64,000 bases of DNA from Anthoceros angustus (taxonomy: Eukaryota > Streptophyta > Anthocerotopsida > Anthocerotales > Anthocerotaceae), in NCBI GenBank assembly GCA_010909165.1, contig MU008173.1:372001-436000 (forward strand), written 5' to 3'. Positions 46,933 to 58,125 of this stretch are shown piece by piece. The notes below the pieces were generated by a model. That model made no database searches. It worked only from the letters and a program-made list of their open reading frames with translations, and was not told the origin of the DNA. A program made the translations under genes and the position numbers. Position 1 is the first letter of the stretch. Each line of letters begins with the position of its first letter.

Positions 46933-49681
46933 ATGGTGAGGCTAGCGCGATATGTTGTGCTCAGTACTGTGGGGGCATCAGCTGTCGTCTACCATGCTTT
47001 CCGAACCCGACAGCAGTTTTATCCTGCGATGGTCTATCTGTCCAATTCCAAGATATGTTTGCTTGTGTTGCTGAACATGGCGCTGGTGATCCTGTGCGCG
47101 GTTTGGCAACTGATCAAGACTGTATTTCTTGGCTCTCTTCGGGAGGCTGAGCTTGAGCGGTTGAACGAGCAGTCATGGAGGGAAGTGATGGAGATTTTGT
47201 TTGCTATGACAATATTCAGGGAAGAATTCTGTGTCTCCTTTGTTGCCAGGATCACTGTGCTCTTGTTCATCAAAGCTTTTCACTGGCTCGCTCAAAAGCG
47301 GGTGGAGTACATAGAGACGACGCCGTCCGTTCCGCGCCTGTCACATTTGCGCATTATTTTCTTCATGGTTCTCCTGCTCTCGCTAGACAGCTTGTTCCTA
47401 CGGCATTCAATTGCTCATCTGCTCAGGACCAAAGAGCCTTCCGTATCGATGTTTTTCGCTTTCGAGTGAGTACATTTGCCTGTGCCAGTGCAATTGTTGT
47501 GATTGCCAGTCTAGGGCTGTTCAGGTTGCCAACGGGTTTCATGATTGTTTCTGCCAGATGCCTATGCTTGCAGTTGGAAAATCTTGGACCTGTTTCTAAC
47601 GAGGGCGCTTTCTGATCCTCAGGTACACGATTTTGGCAACCTCCACTATGGCAACGTTCGTAAAATATGCGTTGTACGTAGGGGATATGGTGATGGACGG
47701 GCAGTGGGATAACAAGGCCGTTTACATCTTCTACCTTGAGCTTGTGCGGGACCTCATCCACTTATCGCTCTACCTCTTGTTCTTCTTTGCCATCTTTATG
47801 TGAGTTTGTATCCCTGGAGACTGTTCCTTGTGACAAAATATCTACTTTCCCTGGGCATATGTTGGCTGAAAGGTGGCAGGATTTTTGCTTACAATCCAGG
47901 TCTTTGTTACAGGTATTATGGACTTCCTCTCCATTTGGTGCGAGAACTGTATGAGACATTCCGCAGCTTCAAGGCTCGTGTGGCTGACTTCATCAGATAC
48001 AGAAGAATAACCTCCAACATGAATGATCGTTTCCCAGATGCGACAGCTGAAGAGCTTAGCCGGTATGTTGTTGCTTTCAGCACAATGAATGAGCGATACC
48101 CTCACTTTGAATCAATAGATGGTTACAATCTGCTGCAGTTCTTGTGTAAGGGTAGAACTGAAGTTCTCGTTTGCTGCAGAGGGGATGCAACCTGCATCAT
48201 ATGCAGGGAGGAAATGATAGCTGCGAAGAAGCTCCCATGTGGCCATCTGTTCCATGTACATTGCCTACGGTCGTGGCTGGAGAGGCAGCAGACATGTCCT
48301 ACGTGCAGAGCTCCTGTACTGGTGCCTGAAAATGCTGCAGATACAGCTGCTGGGGGTGGATCATCTCAGGCTAACAGGGCAGCTGAAGGTAGCTCGTGTT
48401 TTGAGCATCTCGTGCACGGTGTTTGAGTCGTGAGATTTGCTTGTAGTTTTTGTTTCTGATTGCACTTGCTTTCACACGAAAAGTTTTGGTGGATGGGAGG
48501 CCTCATGGGTTTATGACATGAATCACAGGCCAAGGTGGAGCACCGGAAGGTAATGCACAGTACTATGTTGGTGGTAACCTTTCACCCCAGCATCAAGAAA
48601 GGCTTCAAGCTGCTGCTGCTGCTGCTGCACGATATAACTCATCCTTTGTTTATCCACCATTGGGAACTGGCAACTGGTAAAGTCCCGAAGGAACTGAACC
48701 TTGCCTTTTGCATTGCGCACTCTTGAGTCGTAATGAATGTTGCTAATGAAGGTCATGGTTGTGCTGCAGGTGTCTAGTCTATGCCCCACTGCTTCATCCG
48801 GCTTACAGGGCAGCAGGTGCAGGGCAGAATGGTGTGGAAGGAAGGACGGTTCCACCTGAATCCACGCAAGGATCTGAACAAGCTTCTGGGGATAGCAACT
48901 TAGCTGAGGGCTCTACAGCTCAACAAGTACCGCCGGGTATGGTAGGGAGTGGTCACTCAGGACAAGGGCAGTATGTCCAGGCTCCTCCAGCGTTTGGTCT
49001 TTATCAGGTTCCCCATGGTTACTGGCCTGCACCAAGGTCAGCGAGAGCAAGCAACGGCGTAGGAGCTGATGGGGGAATCCCTGCTATCCCTCTTGGTGGC
49101 AGTGAATTGATTTCTCTTCTGGAGCCTCATCTCAGACAGCACGAAGCGGTAGGCAACCACTTTCCCATTATTTTCAGCCATAAGTGGTGTTATGTGATGT
49201 GTTGGTGGAGCATTATGATCACTGATCCTTGGTGGGCAACGTACAGAGGTTACGGGGTGCAAACAATGGGGCTGGGGAAGAAGCTGATGGCGGTAGAATT
49301 CCTCCTCCTGACAGTGCTTTGGGGTCTTTCTTGGACCAAGTTCTGAGACAACAAGAGCAGGTAGGCAACAAGTGTCCCAATTTTCACCCCATTTCCAGTC
49401 TTGAGCTGTCTCACAGCATGACTAATCCTGCATTCCTGCCTGCCTCTGGTCACTCACAGAACCTAAGGCAAAAATTAGAGGCTGTTACCCAGCAACGGAC
49501 TGAGTTGAGGACCGTCATGACCGACAGGGGCGTGGCAGCCCAGCAGCCTAGCTCCAGTACGCGTGAGGAAAGTGGTGGCCCCACTGCTTCTCAAGCGGAA
49601 GCGGGCAGAAAGGGAAAGGCAGCCATTCATGTCGGCGAAGCAGACGCCAAAGTTGAAGCATCTACATCAGCGGGGGCCTAG
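46933..49681 (+). CDS. HRD1: ERAD RING-H2 E3 ubiquitin ligase HRD1 (synoviolin), eight exons
   Basis: HRD1 is the membrane ubiquitin ligase of ER-associated degradation. Exons: 46933-47465, 47623-47799, 47913-48062, 48180-48388, 48529-48676, 48770-49148, 49247-49360, 49460-49681; all introns GT-AG; product 643 residues. The start ATG (46933) begins MVRLARYVV, matching family N-termini. Residues 1-245 hold several hydrophobic membrane segments with the highly conserved LREAELERLNEQSWREVMEI, LAQKRVEYIETTPS and PLHLVRELYETFRSF blocks. The RING-H2 domain is at residues 292-329, CIICREEM to CPTC, with all eight ligands present. The Gln/Gly/Pro-rich C-terminus is longer than in many plant homologues, and exons 6 and 7 end with a duplicated module (SLLEPHLRQHEA and SFLDQVLRQQEQ). 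No frame damage. Confidence 0.96.
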
Positions 49682-50110
49682 TCCAACTGCCGGAAGCCAG
49701 CTCAACTGGCTTTGTGTACCTGTCTGCGGACTCCTGGCCACCGAGTCCAAAGCAGCTCCTGCATGTAACATAACGCGCCCAGATGTGGCAGATTTGACAC
49801 ACATCCACAAACTTGGCTCGTTACTGTATGGGCAAATCGTTTGCATACAGGCCTAATTTTAACGGAGAGACTAGGCACCTAATTGCGACACTGTTGGTAG
49901 CCTGCAATGGAATGTAGACTTATAGTAGCGACCCACGAAGCAACCTAGGGTGGTACGCAATTCCGCGAAGCCACTGATTGAGAGTACCGCGTAAACGGTG
50001 CGGGCGGACGACGTACACGAAACCCTAGGCGGGGTGCCTTTCACAAAGCTTGGCTGTCGGCTTCTTACTCGTTACGCTGCCATCTCTTCCTCCTCGGCTC
50101 TCTTCTCCAG
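49682..50110. other. Intergenic region between HRD1 and F-box gene 1
   Basis: About 430 bp containing the HRD1 3' end and the presumed promoter of the next gene; no motif stands out. Confidence 0.5.
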
Positions 50111-51418
50111 ATGGAGGCAGGGCGGGGCAGGGCGAAAAGGAGCTGGGCTATGGCGGACAGCGCGGTGGGACAGTACAGCCACTCGCGGGAGCGCCAGTTC
50201 GTGCTTCTCATGGTGAAGGAGGAGGAGGAGAAGGAGGAGCAGCAGAAAGAGCAGGAGGATGATGAGCAGGAGGCCGGGCTATGGGGGAGGCTGCCGGAGG
50301 AGCTGCTGGACATAGTGTTCCTGAAGCTGCCGCTGGTGAGCCATGTGCGCTTTCGGCTGGTGTGCAAGCGGTGGGCCAAAACCCTGGCATCACCGGAGTT
50401 CCTGAGGTCGTGGACGGCCTCAGCGCGCTCCCGCAATCCGATCTTCCTCTACGACATTCCCCCCGGGCTGTCGCACATGGACATGCCGCGGATGCCGGAT
50501 CCGTCCCTCTTCCAGATCTGCCGCCTGGACCTGTCGTTTCTCCAAGAGCGGGTGTCGGATGTGTGGACCGCCAGCAACGGGCTCATCTGCTTCCACACGC
50601 AGCGCGGGGTGCAGGAGCTGGGCCGAATTGCGCTGTCTGTCACCAACCCGGTGACGCGCACCTGGAAGCGGCTCCCCGCCATGGCCAAGCAGGTGCAGCA
50701 CTCCACCAGGATCGCCGTGGCCCTGGACCCGGCCCCCTTCACCGTCGTGGTGCTCTGCTCCAACACCTTCTCCCACGACGCCAACGGCTGCCTGTGCGTC
50801 TACTCCTCCCAGCAGCAGGCGTGGACGGTGAGCCGCAGCCCCGCCCCGCATCCCTTCCCCCCGATCTACAGGACCGCGCTGCTGGTGTGCGGGCGCCTCA
50901 TCTACATCTACTATCTGGGCCAGGTGCTGGACCTCTACAGCCTGGGCTCGGACGGCCATGTCTCCCTGGTGCGCTCCGTCGTCCTCCGCGTTCCCCCCGG
51001 CGCTCACAGGGAGTACCACCGCCTCCTGGAGCACCACGGCCGCGTGCTCCTGGTGAGCCGCCTCGACGGCCGCCCCCCGAGCTTCGGGATCTGGGAGCTG
51101 CTCCTCCACCAGGAGCAGCATCAGCAGCGGTGGCAGCAGGTGTCCATCCTCCCGGGGCCGCAGTGGGCCGACTTGCTCAAGCTATGGTACCTGGATGACA
51201 ATCGCGTGGATTTGATGGACGCTGTGAGCATAGGCCCCTCCATCTTCCTCAGCATAGGCGTCTATGACTCCCGTCGCCATGCCCCCAGCTCCATCAAGGC
51301 CGATGATTCCGGTAACGTGCTCGTCTTCCACACCCTCTCTAATTCATGGACTGCCTTGCACGGCGTCATGCGGTACCCGCACGGCCTCCTGGAACCCAGA
51401 TGGGACCTCTTCATCTGA
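50111..51418 (+). CDS. F-box protein 1 (F-box/kelch-like), intronless
   Basis: A 435-residue single-exon protein. The F-box is at about residues 56-100 (LWGRLPEELLDIVFLKLPLV, then RFRLVCKRWAKTL and SPEF). Such proteins recruit substrates to SCF (Skp1-Cul1-F-box) ubiquitin ligases. The C-terminal 300 residues have spaced GLICFHTQ, VTNPVTRTWKRLP, VYSSQQQAW and GIWELL segments like the galactose-oxidase/kelch region of plant F-box/kelch proteins. An acidic, Gln-rich linker (EEEEKEEQQKEQEDDEQE) precedes the F-box. ATG at 50150 is an in-frame alternative start. The coding sequence is very GC-rich, opening long shadow frames on both strands. Paralogous to the gene at 52468. Confidence 0.9.
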   Translation: MEAGRGRAKRSWAMADSAVGQYSHSRERQFVLLMVKEEEEKEEQQKEQEDDEQEAGLWGRLPEELLDIVFLKLPLVSHVRFRLVCKRWAKTLASPEFLRSWTASARSRNPIFLYDIPPGLSHMDMPRMPDPSLFQICRLDLSFLQERVSDVWTASNGLICFHTQRGVQELGRIALSVTNPVTRTWKRLPAMAKQVQHSTRIAVALDPAPFTVVVLCSNTFSHDANGCLCVYSSQQQAWTVSRSPAPHPFPPIYRTALLVCGRLIYIYYLGQVLDLYSLGSDGHVSLVRSVVLRVPPGAHREYHRLLEHHGRVLLVSRLDGRPPSFGIWELLLHQEQHQQRWQQVSILPGPQWADLLKLWYLDDNRVDLMDAVSIGPSIFLSIGVYDSRRHAPSSIKADDSGNVLVFHTLSNSWTALHGVMRYPHGLLEPRWDLFI

Positions 51419-52467
51419 TACAACAACAACTCACAGAAGACGCACATCTCCGACTCCGCCTCCGCCTGCCAATACCGTGTCATGTCTTGTCTCTCATCAT
51501 GTGCCAGAGTCTTGAAACTTCTTCTCTCAGGCCGCCTTGTCCGGAGCTCCTATCTGCTTGTTCATACACTCTTCTTTTTTGCGGTGATTCTCATGCTACA
51601 AACCCTTACAACCACGGTTTCATGCATTCTGGACACATGCACTACAGTGGATCTGTGCCGCAACATGGATATGCTTTGCAGCCACCTCGATATTAAATGC
51701 TGCCGTGGTAGATCAAGTGGTAGTAAGTTGTGGCATGGTGAATCAAATGGTGGCAAGCTCTGTGCTGGTGCAAATGGCAGCAGGGAAGCAAATGCTGTCC
51801 TGCTGAAGTGAACGGCAGCTGGGAAGCAAATGCTGTCTTGGTGAATTGAACGGCAGCAGCGAAGTAACGTGCAAGCAAGCAAACAGGAACAACAGCAGGA
51901 GGGAAAGTTTGGGTAACACACTCATCAGCCCGAAAGCGCACAAGCCCCAACCTGGCAAACCGATCCGAGCGCCTACCATGATTCGATTTGCAACTTGCAT
52001 GAGCTGCTCGGGGGAACATGATTAAGGGCAAGCGCTTGCATCATACGGAGATTAAAGTCAGCATGATCGCTCGGAGCTGTGATTGGAGGTTTGCGGTTTT
52101 GAGACGCTTTTCCGGCGGGGAGATGGCGTCTGTGATTGGAGCATTGCATTTTAGCTTTTGTCTCTATCAGGCCAGCGGGCCCGCCCCAAACATGGCATCT
52201 ATATTTAGGCCAACTTCGTTACCCGTCCGTCTTTCGCCCCTCCTCTCGCCTCTCTCCCTACTACAGCGCGCAGATCCTTCGAGGAGGTGACAGCGAGACT
52301 GCTACAATAGCGCGCGAGCTGTGTCGGAGAATGGGCCGAAGCGCAAGCTCGCCAAACAAGTTTGCCTTGAGTGGTGAGCCAGCCCTGGTCTAATCCGGCG
52401 GCTCGGTGTTTTCAGGGAGAACCCAGGAAGGGAGAACCGAAGCAAGGAGGAGCACGCAGTTCCAGCC
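51419..52467. other. Intergenic region between the two F-box genes
   Basis: 51760-51870 contains repeated words (AAATGCTGTC, GAACGGCAGC, GGGAAGCAAA). No gene recognised. Confidence 0.5.
52200..52207 (+). promoter_or_regulatory. Candidate TATA box of F-box gene 2
   Basis: TATATTTA about 260 bp before the start codon, in otherwise GC-rich sequence. Transcription would then begin near 52230-52240. Confidence 0.35.
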
Positions 52468-53658
52468 ATGGAGAAGCAGGACAAACAGTGGCTCTTCTTC
52501 TTGTCGGAGGGAGACGTGGGCGCACCTTCTGAGCTCAGTTGTTCGATGGACGAGCGGCTGTGGCCGGGCCTGCCAGACGATGTGCTGGAGAGGGTACTGG
52601 CGAGGCTTCCCCTGGTGAGCCACTACAGGTTCCGGGCTGTGTGTAAGGGATGGCTGGCGCTGCTCACTTCTCCCAATTTTGTGCGGCAATGTGTGGTTGC
52701 TCCGCGTGTTGCGCCTTGGATTTGTTCGTTTGGGACGGAGCCTACCTTGCCGAGGTGGGATATTTTGCCGCACCTCCCCGGTGCGCATGTCAAGGTGTAC
52801 AAGATCGATCTCTCCTTTCTTCCCAACAAGGTAGGCTACACATGTACTTCGGACGAGGGACTCATCTGCTTCAGGACCTGTGCCAGTGGGGAGGAGAAGG
52901 ACCGGGATACCATGGACCAAATGTCGCTCCATGTGTGCAACCCGCTGACGAGGAAATGGAAGGAGCTGCCAGAGATAATGCTCCAGGACATGGATGTGGT
53001 GATGATGTCGATGGTGGCCAGCAACAACCTGGATGCCTTCAAGGTGATGGTGGTGAGCGACGAGGAGTCCTTCTTTGACTGGAAAATCCATGTCTTCGAC
53101 TCCCACACCAATGCGTGGGAGGTGAAGAAGTGGGTGACGCCAGGAGGGGGCCACCGCAGGTCTGTGCTCACTGGCCATTCCATCTACTGCTATGCTGACG
53201 GTGCTAGGTTGTTTGTCTACGACATCGCGCAAGGCATGGTGGCTCGGGAGTTTCCGGTGGCCAGGCCTGATTGTGTGAGCCAACGGTTTTTCGGGCTGGT
53301 GGCGTTCCGAGCGTCTATCTTCTTGGTGGGACAGCTGGATCCTTTCACTGGCTACGGGATCTGGAAGCTTGATGAGAGCAACAGGACGTGGGAAGAGTTC
53401 TCCCTGTTCCCTCAGGACCAGTTTCGGGAACTGCTGCAAGATTTTGATCCCGACACTTGTGTGAAGGAACTGAAAGAGGTGATTAATGTGGGCAACTTCT
53501 TCTGTATGAACATCAACATCCGAGGGCAGAAACGGTGTCATAGCGTGCTGGCGTTTCATGCCCTCAACAGGTCCTGGCATGTCTTCCCTTTCCCTGCATC
53601 TGTCATGCTGCAGTCCTTTCTAGTTTCGTTCCAGCCTAGTCTCAATCTTCTAACGTGA
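52468..53658 (+). CDS. F-box protein 2 (F-box/kelch-like), intronless
   Basis: A 396-residue single-exon protein. The F-box is at about residues 31-75 (LWPGLPDDVLERVLARLPLV, RFRAVCKGWLALL, SPNF). The rest follows the same plan as F-box protein 1: KIDLSFLPNKVGYTCTSDEG, GLICFRTC, VCNPLTRKWKELP, VFDSHTNAWEVKKW and GYGIWKLDESNRTWEEF, the beta-propeller-like region of plant F-box/kelch proteins. Predicted role: substrate receptor of an SCF ubiquitin ligase; substrate unknown. The two genes are an old tandem pair, clearly related but far from identical. The ATG at 52468 is the first in frame after the candidate TATA box. Confidence 0.9.
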   Translation: MEKQDKQWLFFLSEGDVGAPSELSCSMDERLWPGLPDDVLERVLARLPLVSHYRFRAVCKGWLALLTSPNFVRQCVVAPRVAPWICSFGTEPTLPRWDILPHLPGAHVKVYKIDLSFLPNKVGYTCTSDEGLICFRTCASGEEKDRDTMDQMSLHVCNPLTRKWKELPEIMLQDMDVVMMSMVASNNLDAFKVMVVSDEESFFDWKIHVFDSHTNAWEVKKWVTPGGGHRRSVLTGHSIYCYADGARLFVYDIAQGMVAREFPVARPDCVSQRFFGLVAFRASIFLVGQLDPFTGYGIWKLDESNRTWEEFSLFPQDQFRELLQDFDPDTCVKELKEVINVGNFFCMNINIRGQKRCHSVLAFHALNRSWHVFPFPASVMLQSFLVSFQPSLNLLT

Positions 53659-54170
53659 AGCAGTAGCTCGGCCTTGGCCAGTGACTTCACGCTAGGGCTG
53701 TCTAGAATGCTCACTTTGCTTCAGTTTCCAAGTTAAAAGCCTCGAGGTGTGATGGCACACAAACCATCTTCCACCACTTCTAAATGTTCGAGTCTGCTTA
53801 TGGCTCATGATACTCCTCTTGTTTGTCGGTAATGCGGCTTGTGGTGTGGCGAAGTGCATGTGGTCAGACACCCTACTGCAAAGAGTCTCTTTTGCGGTTC
53901 GACCTAGCCTGCGGAGGTATTGCTTTGCACCGATCGTTGGGGTCGGCCATCCCTTGGCTTCCTCCTTCCCTCTTGGATCTCCACAGTTGTCTCGACAGTC
54001 TTATCACTAGGTCAACAGGGATATCACTCCTAGCTACCCTTCCTGATCGGTGAAGACTGTTATCGTTACAGTCTACCCTCCCTAATTCGTAGGAATCCCT
54101 CTGGCACGAGTTCCGTATACCCACGGGCATACCCACTTTAAGTCTCCTTTGTTGGAAAACCAAGACGGAC
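53659..54170. other. Intergenic region downstream of F-box gene 2
   Basis: Short frames only; nothing recognised. Confidence 0.45.
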
Positions 54171-54176
54171 AACACT

Positions 54177-55541
54177 TCAGTTACCAAGATGAACTTCAAC
54201 CACAGCGATGACACAGAAGCTGAGAAATTCATTTGTATGCATCGTAGACCCGTACATTTTTGTTACTGGAGCATCTGCAGAATATACATAATTGCGAAAC
54301 CGGAGCCGGGGCATTCTGCAGAATATACCTACATGGTTGCCAAACCCGGAGCCAAAAAGCAGTTGAGAACTAGAACAAACACTTCCAGGGACAGAAGCAG
54401 GTTTCCACACAACCAACACATCTGGCCCTTCCTCCAATACTGGAAGAGGCTCTGCCATCACAGGTGGTTCATGCCTAGGGCCAGGGTTATTGAGGTGCAC
54501 GAGCTAACATGCAAGCTATGCATCTGAGAAGAAATGCATGTGACTAACAGAGGCATACGGAACTTCAGGAAATACTTGTATACAAAGAGGCTCACTGGTT
54601 GAGAGTCGCGTACAACAAAACTGATTGTGACCCTTAGACCACCCATTCGGATCCCACCACTTTAGGCAGCTTCCACCTGGAAAGTGTGGGATATCTCAGC
54701 TCCATTTCACAACTATTAACCCAATAGAGAGTATGTAGTCAAGAACGAGGATGTGGGGTGTTGGTCGCAGCAGAAAGTACTTAGAGCATGCATGAAGGCT
54801 ATGCCTTCATCCTTCATTGAAAAAAACCTTTTCAAAGAGATGCAAACCAATAGGAGAAAAAACAAACGTGTGCAATGAACTCGAAGAAATATGGCCGCAC
54901 CAGTCGCCCTCCTGTGTGGATCATGTTGCCCAGCAGTCAGTTACCTCTTCATTGTTGGGATGCATCGAGTTTCATAAGCAACGTCAAGCATTGAATACAA
55001 AGAAGCAACATCATCTACCCTCTCTGAACATGTGATCTTCAGCGGTAGCTGGTCTGTCAGCGGTTTCCCAAAGTTGCTGCCCACCTGGGAACCTGCAAAC
55101 GGCAGCATGGCATATCTGGGCAAGCAAGCAACGAATTTTAGAGTGCACGCTCCTACATTCAGATTGTTTGCTTGCCCGGATGTATGGATGTGACATCCGA
55201 ACTCGTGCGTGCCCTACCCATCATCAGGAGTATGGCAATTGTCACAGCACTGTCACAGAGGTAATGTGGAGGTTGATGCTTTGCCCAGATATATGTGATA
55301 CCCGAGCTTGAGGCTGCCCAAACAACGGAGTGCCGCATATGGTAGGTTCACCTCCTGTTGCAGAAGGTGTTGTGAAAGGTGTGTTCACCCCGGAGCTAGA
55401 CTGACCAGAAATGTTTTGACCCCTGTATGCACTGTCTGATGCAAGGGACTCGTTTACCTGTGTGTCGAGTGTGTTATGGGTGTCTGAATGAACGTGTGAG
55501 TGTGGTGTGCTTCCTGGGGAGATCAGTGCAGCAGTCTGACC
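54177..55541 (-). other. Possible unrecognised multi-exon gene on minus
   Basis: Minus-strand pieces look exon-like. 55541-55242 is open for 99 codons, Ser/Thr/Gly/Pro-rich (SSSGVNTPFTTPSATGG, CGTPLFGQPQARV), and follows an AG after a pyrimidine-rich tract. 55092-54945 is bounded by a TTTGCAG acceptor and an AAGAG/GTAACT donor and encodes SQVGSNFGKPLTDQLPLKI and DVASLYSMLDVAYETR. 54500-54177 is open and begins HLNNPGPRHEPPVMAEPLP. I cannot join them into one certain frame and recognise no family. An imperfect 38-bp repeat (CTGCAGAATATAC twice) lies at about 54275-54350. Confidence 0.28.
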
Positions 55542-56072
55542 TCATCATCAAGGGAAGGGGCCAGACCTCAGCCCGTACTCAGAAAGAAGCTAGGTGTGTA
55601 GTCTCCAATCTGCCTGCGCCCAGGTAGACTAGTGAAGAGCCAAAAACATGAGTGTTCTAGAACATACCCACCTATAAAAAAGAGAAATCGATTTTCTTGC
55701 AATAGTCTAGTTATAAAAAAGGCAAAACATTTGCGTCCTCATACCTAAGGCGTAAATGGTGGTGCACAAATTCTGGTGGCTGCCGTGATTCCACGCCTCA
55801 TACATCTCCCCTTTCTCTTTCCTGCTGCCACGCATCGTAACAGATACGCGTTGCGGATTCTGTCCACAGCTTCCCCCACTCCTGTACGCTGCAAAGATCC
55901 GCTCTGCCGTCAGTTGCGCAAATTGCAGTGGTGTGGGACACAGACGCATTCGACTCTGCTGTAGCTCTCTGCCCTTCTCGTCTCGCGTCGAGCTTCAATC
56001 CTCTCTGCTCGTCTACCTCTGCTACGGGGCTCGCTGCGCGTCCGGGGTCCCGTCAGATCGGTGTGTAGGGAC

Positions 56073-57567
56073 ATGGCTGCTCTGCGTGTGGCTGCTGCGG
56101 TGAAGGTGGGAGCAGCTTTCGGGACCAATTCCGCGCTCCAGGCCGATGGCTCGTCTCGGGTGTCCATGCCCAAGCCCGCGCCAGGAGGCTGCTCGAGGGT
56201 CTCCCCGGCAGGGATGAAGGTGAGGCGGGCGGCTGTTGGGTCCTGGAGTTGAGGGGGGTGGGCTGGAGGGGAGTGTGCATGTGCTGATTTGGTTGTCGGG
56301 TTTGGTTGATTCGCAGACCAGGAGCCTGTTCGGAGTCCCCGTCGGGAGGAAGAGTAAGGGTTTGGGACAGTCGAGGAGTGGGGTGATTGTGAGGGCCAGT
56401 GCCGTGCCTGGGGCGGAGGAGGAGGAGGAGGAGAAGAAGAAGTCGGTGGCGCCTCTGGTGCCGAGCTCCGGTACCGGGCAGTTCCTTGTCATGCTGTTGG
56501 AGAAGTACCCGCATCTGCTTCCTGCTGCTGCGGATTCTCAGCTGGAGCGGCTGGCTGAGGAGAGGGATGCTGCTTCTTCGCAGGAGGCCAGCACGTCCGG
56601 GACGGAGCTGGTGCTGTACAAGTGAGTATGCGGTGGAGAAGGTGGTGCTTGGATTGTGGGTTTTGGTGTTTTTGCGGCGGGGACTGAGAGTGTGGGGTTT
56701 TGGTTTGGCAGGAGGATTGCGGAGGTGAAGGCTGCGGAGAGGAGGCAGGCTGTTGAGGAGACGATGTACGCTTTGGTGGTGCAGAAGTTCCTGGAATGCG
56801 GGTTGCCTCTGGTGCCGAAGCTGCCGAGCCAGGTGGGAGAGGAGCCTATGCTGGTGAACTTGGGGCCCGGAATGGAGAAGGAGTTGGAGTCCATGCACTC
56901 GGCTGAAGCCCTTGAGATGGTGAAGGAGCACATGACGATGGTGATCGGAGGGACGGGCTCGTCCAGCTGGGCGGACCAGCACATCTTGGCTCAGATCAGC
57001 AAGCTACGGGTTGGCCAGGTGTATGCCGCTTCCATCATGTTTGGTTACTTCTTGAGGTGGGTGGATCGGAGGTACCAGCTTGAGAAAGGGATGAAGGTCT
57101 TGACTGAGGGTGTTGTGGACCAGACTAGGGATTCTGAGCACACAGTTGATTACCAACCTTCGGCTGAAGGTGAGCAGTTGGCAGCCGAGGCAGCTGCAGC
57201 AGTGGCATCCATGGCGGCTCGGAACTCGGCGATTGACGCCTCACGCCTTCTGAAAGTCATAGGGAAGCCGTGCAAGCTGAGATCGTATGCCATGTCATTT
57301 GACGCAGAAACTCTCCAGAAAGCTGCCACCATGAGGACCCGGGAGAGTCTCAACTTGATCGAGAGGCAGACTGAGGCTCTGTTCGGCAAGCCTGATGTTA
57401 AGGTTGGACCTGATGGGAATCTGGCTATTGGGAAGGATGATACGATAAGGATCAACTTCTCTGGGCTAAGGAGACTGCTGATGGAGGCTGTGGCTTTTGG
57501 GAGCTTTCTGTGGGATGTTGAGAGTTATGTTGATGTGCACTATCCCCTCGCCGCACAGCAAGGTTGA
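56073..57567 (+). CDS. DUF760 chloroplast protein (UV-B-induced protein-like), three exons
   Basis: Exons 56073-56219, 56317-56621 and 56712-57567, GT-AG introns of 97 and 90 nt; product 435 residues. The N-terminus is Ala/Ser/Arg-rich with few acids, as expected for a chloroplast transit peptide, followed by an acidic EEEEEEKKK tract. The DUF760 signature is seen in GTGQFLVMLLEKYPHLLPAA, RRQAVEETMYALVVQKFLE, QISKLRVGQVYAASIMFGYF, KPCKLRSYAMSFDAETLQ, ESLNLIERQTEALFG and INFSGLRRLLMEAVAFGSF. This matches the family of Arabidopsis At3g17800 (MEB5.2, UV-B-induced, chloroplastic), whose biochemical role is unknown. The start ATGGCT has a good context. Two TATAAAAAA runs at 55673 and 55711 are possible but distant promoter elements. 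Confidence 0.93.
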
Positions 57568-58125
57568 AAAGTTCTACATATCAACTGCTGCGGCAATCTT
57601 TGCAAACTTTGTACTATACCGCAATGGCAACCCATCAGCTAGTTGAAGGCAGGAGTTGAAAATAGTGGACTAAGAAGCTGGTTAGCGAAGTACCATTATC
57701 ATAATGCTAACCTTCTGGCAAGACCTGTTAGAAACATCGCCCTGCAATTGTAACTCTAGTGACCTGGCGATTTAAGAACCGAATCTTTTCTACCAGTTGT
57801 GTAATGTTGCGCTTGAAATGCCCGATGATAAGTTGTGCAGCAGTGAAAGACAATTGCAACGCTGACAAAGGCTAAAACGCCGACAAGGACAATTCCTGCT
57901 GCGCCACCGGTGACAACTATTGCCACACAATATTGAACACTGTCAGCTCCACCAGACTGCCGCAGCAGTTGCCAAGGTTGCCGCAGCAGTTGCCAAGGTT
58001 GCCGCAGCAGTTGCTCTGCCACTTGGAAAAAGTTACGCACCTGCAACGACCATGTGCACGAAAGACCAAGTTGCGGAAGCGATTTCATCTATTCCACAAT
58101 CTCTCTTACACATCGGCCAAGCTTT
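57568..58125. other. Convergent intergenic region between DUF760 and bL27c
   Basis: Contains the 3' ends of both genes. A 21-bp unit (GCCGCAGCAGTTGCCAAGGTT) is repeated nearly three times at about 57958-58015. Nothing else seen. Confidence 0.5.

Noticed and set aside
50281-51198. A 305-codon plus frame and 233-codon minus frame
   Set aside because: Both are shadows of the GC-rich F-box gene at 50111-51418.
52390-53580. A 396-codon minus-strand frame
   Set aside because: Antisense to F-box gene 2, whose domain pattern is recognisable; the minus product resembles nothing.
56053-56982. A 309-codon minus-strand frame
   Set aside because: Antisense of DUF760 exons and introns; Arg/His/Leu-rich low-complexity product.
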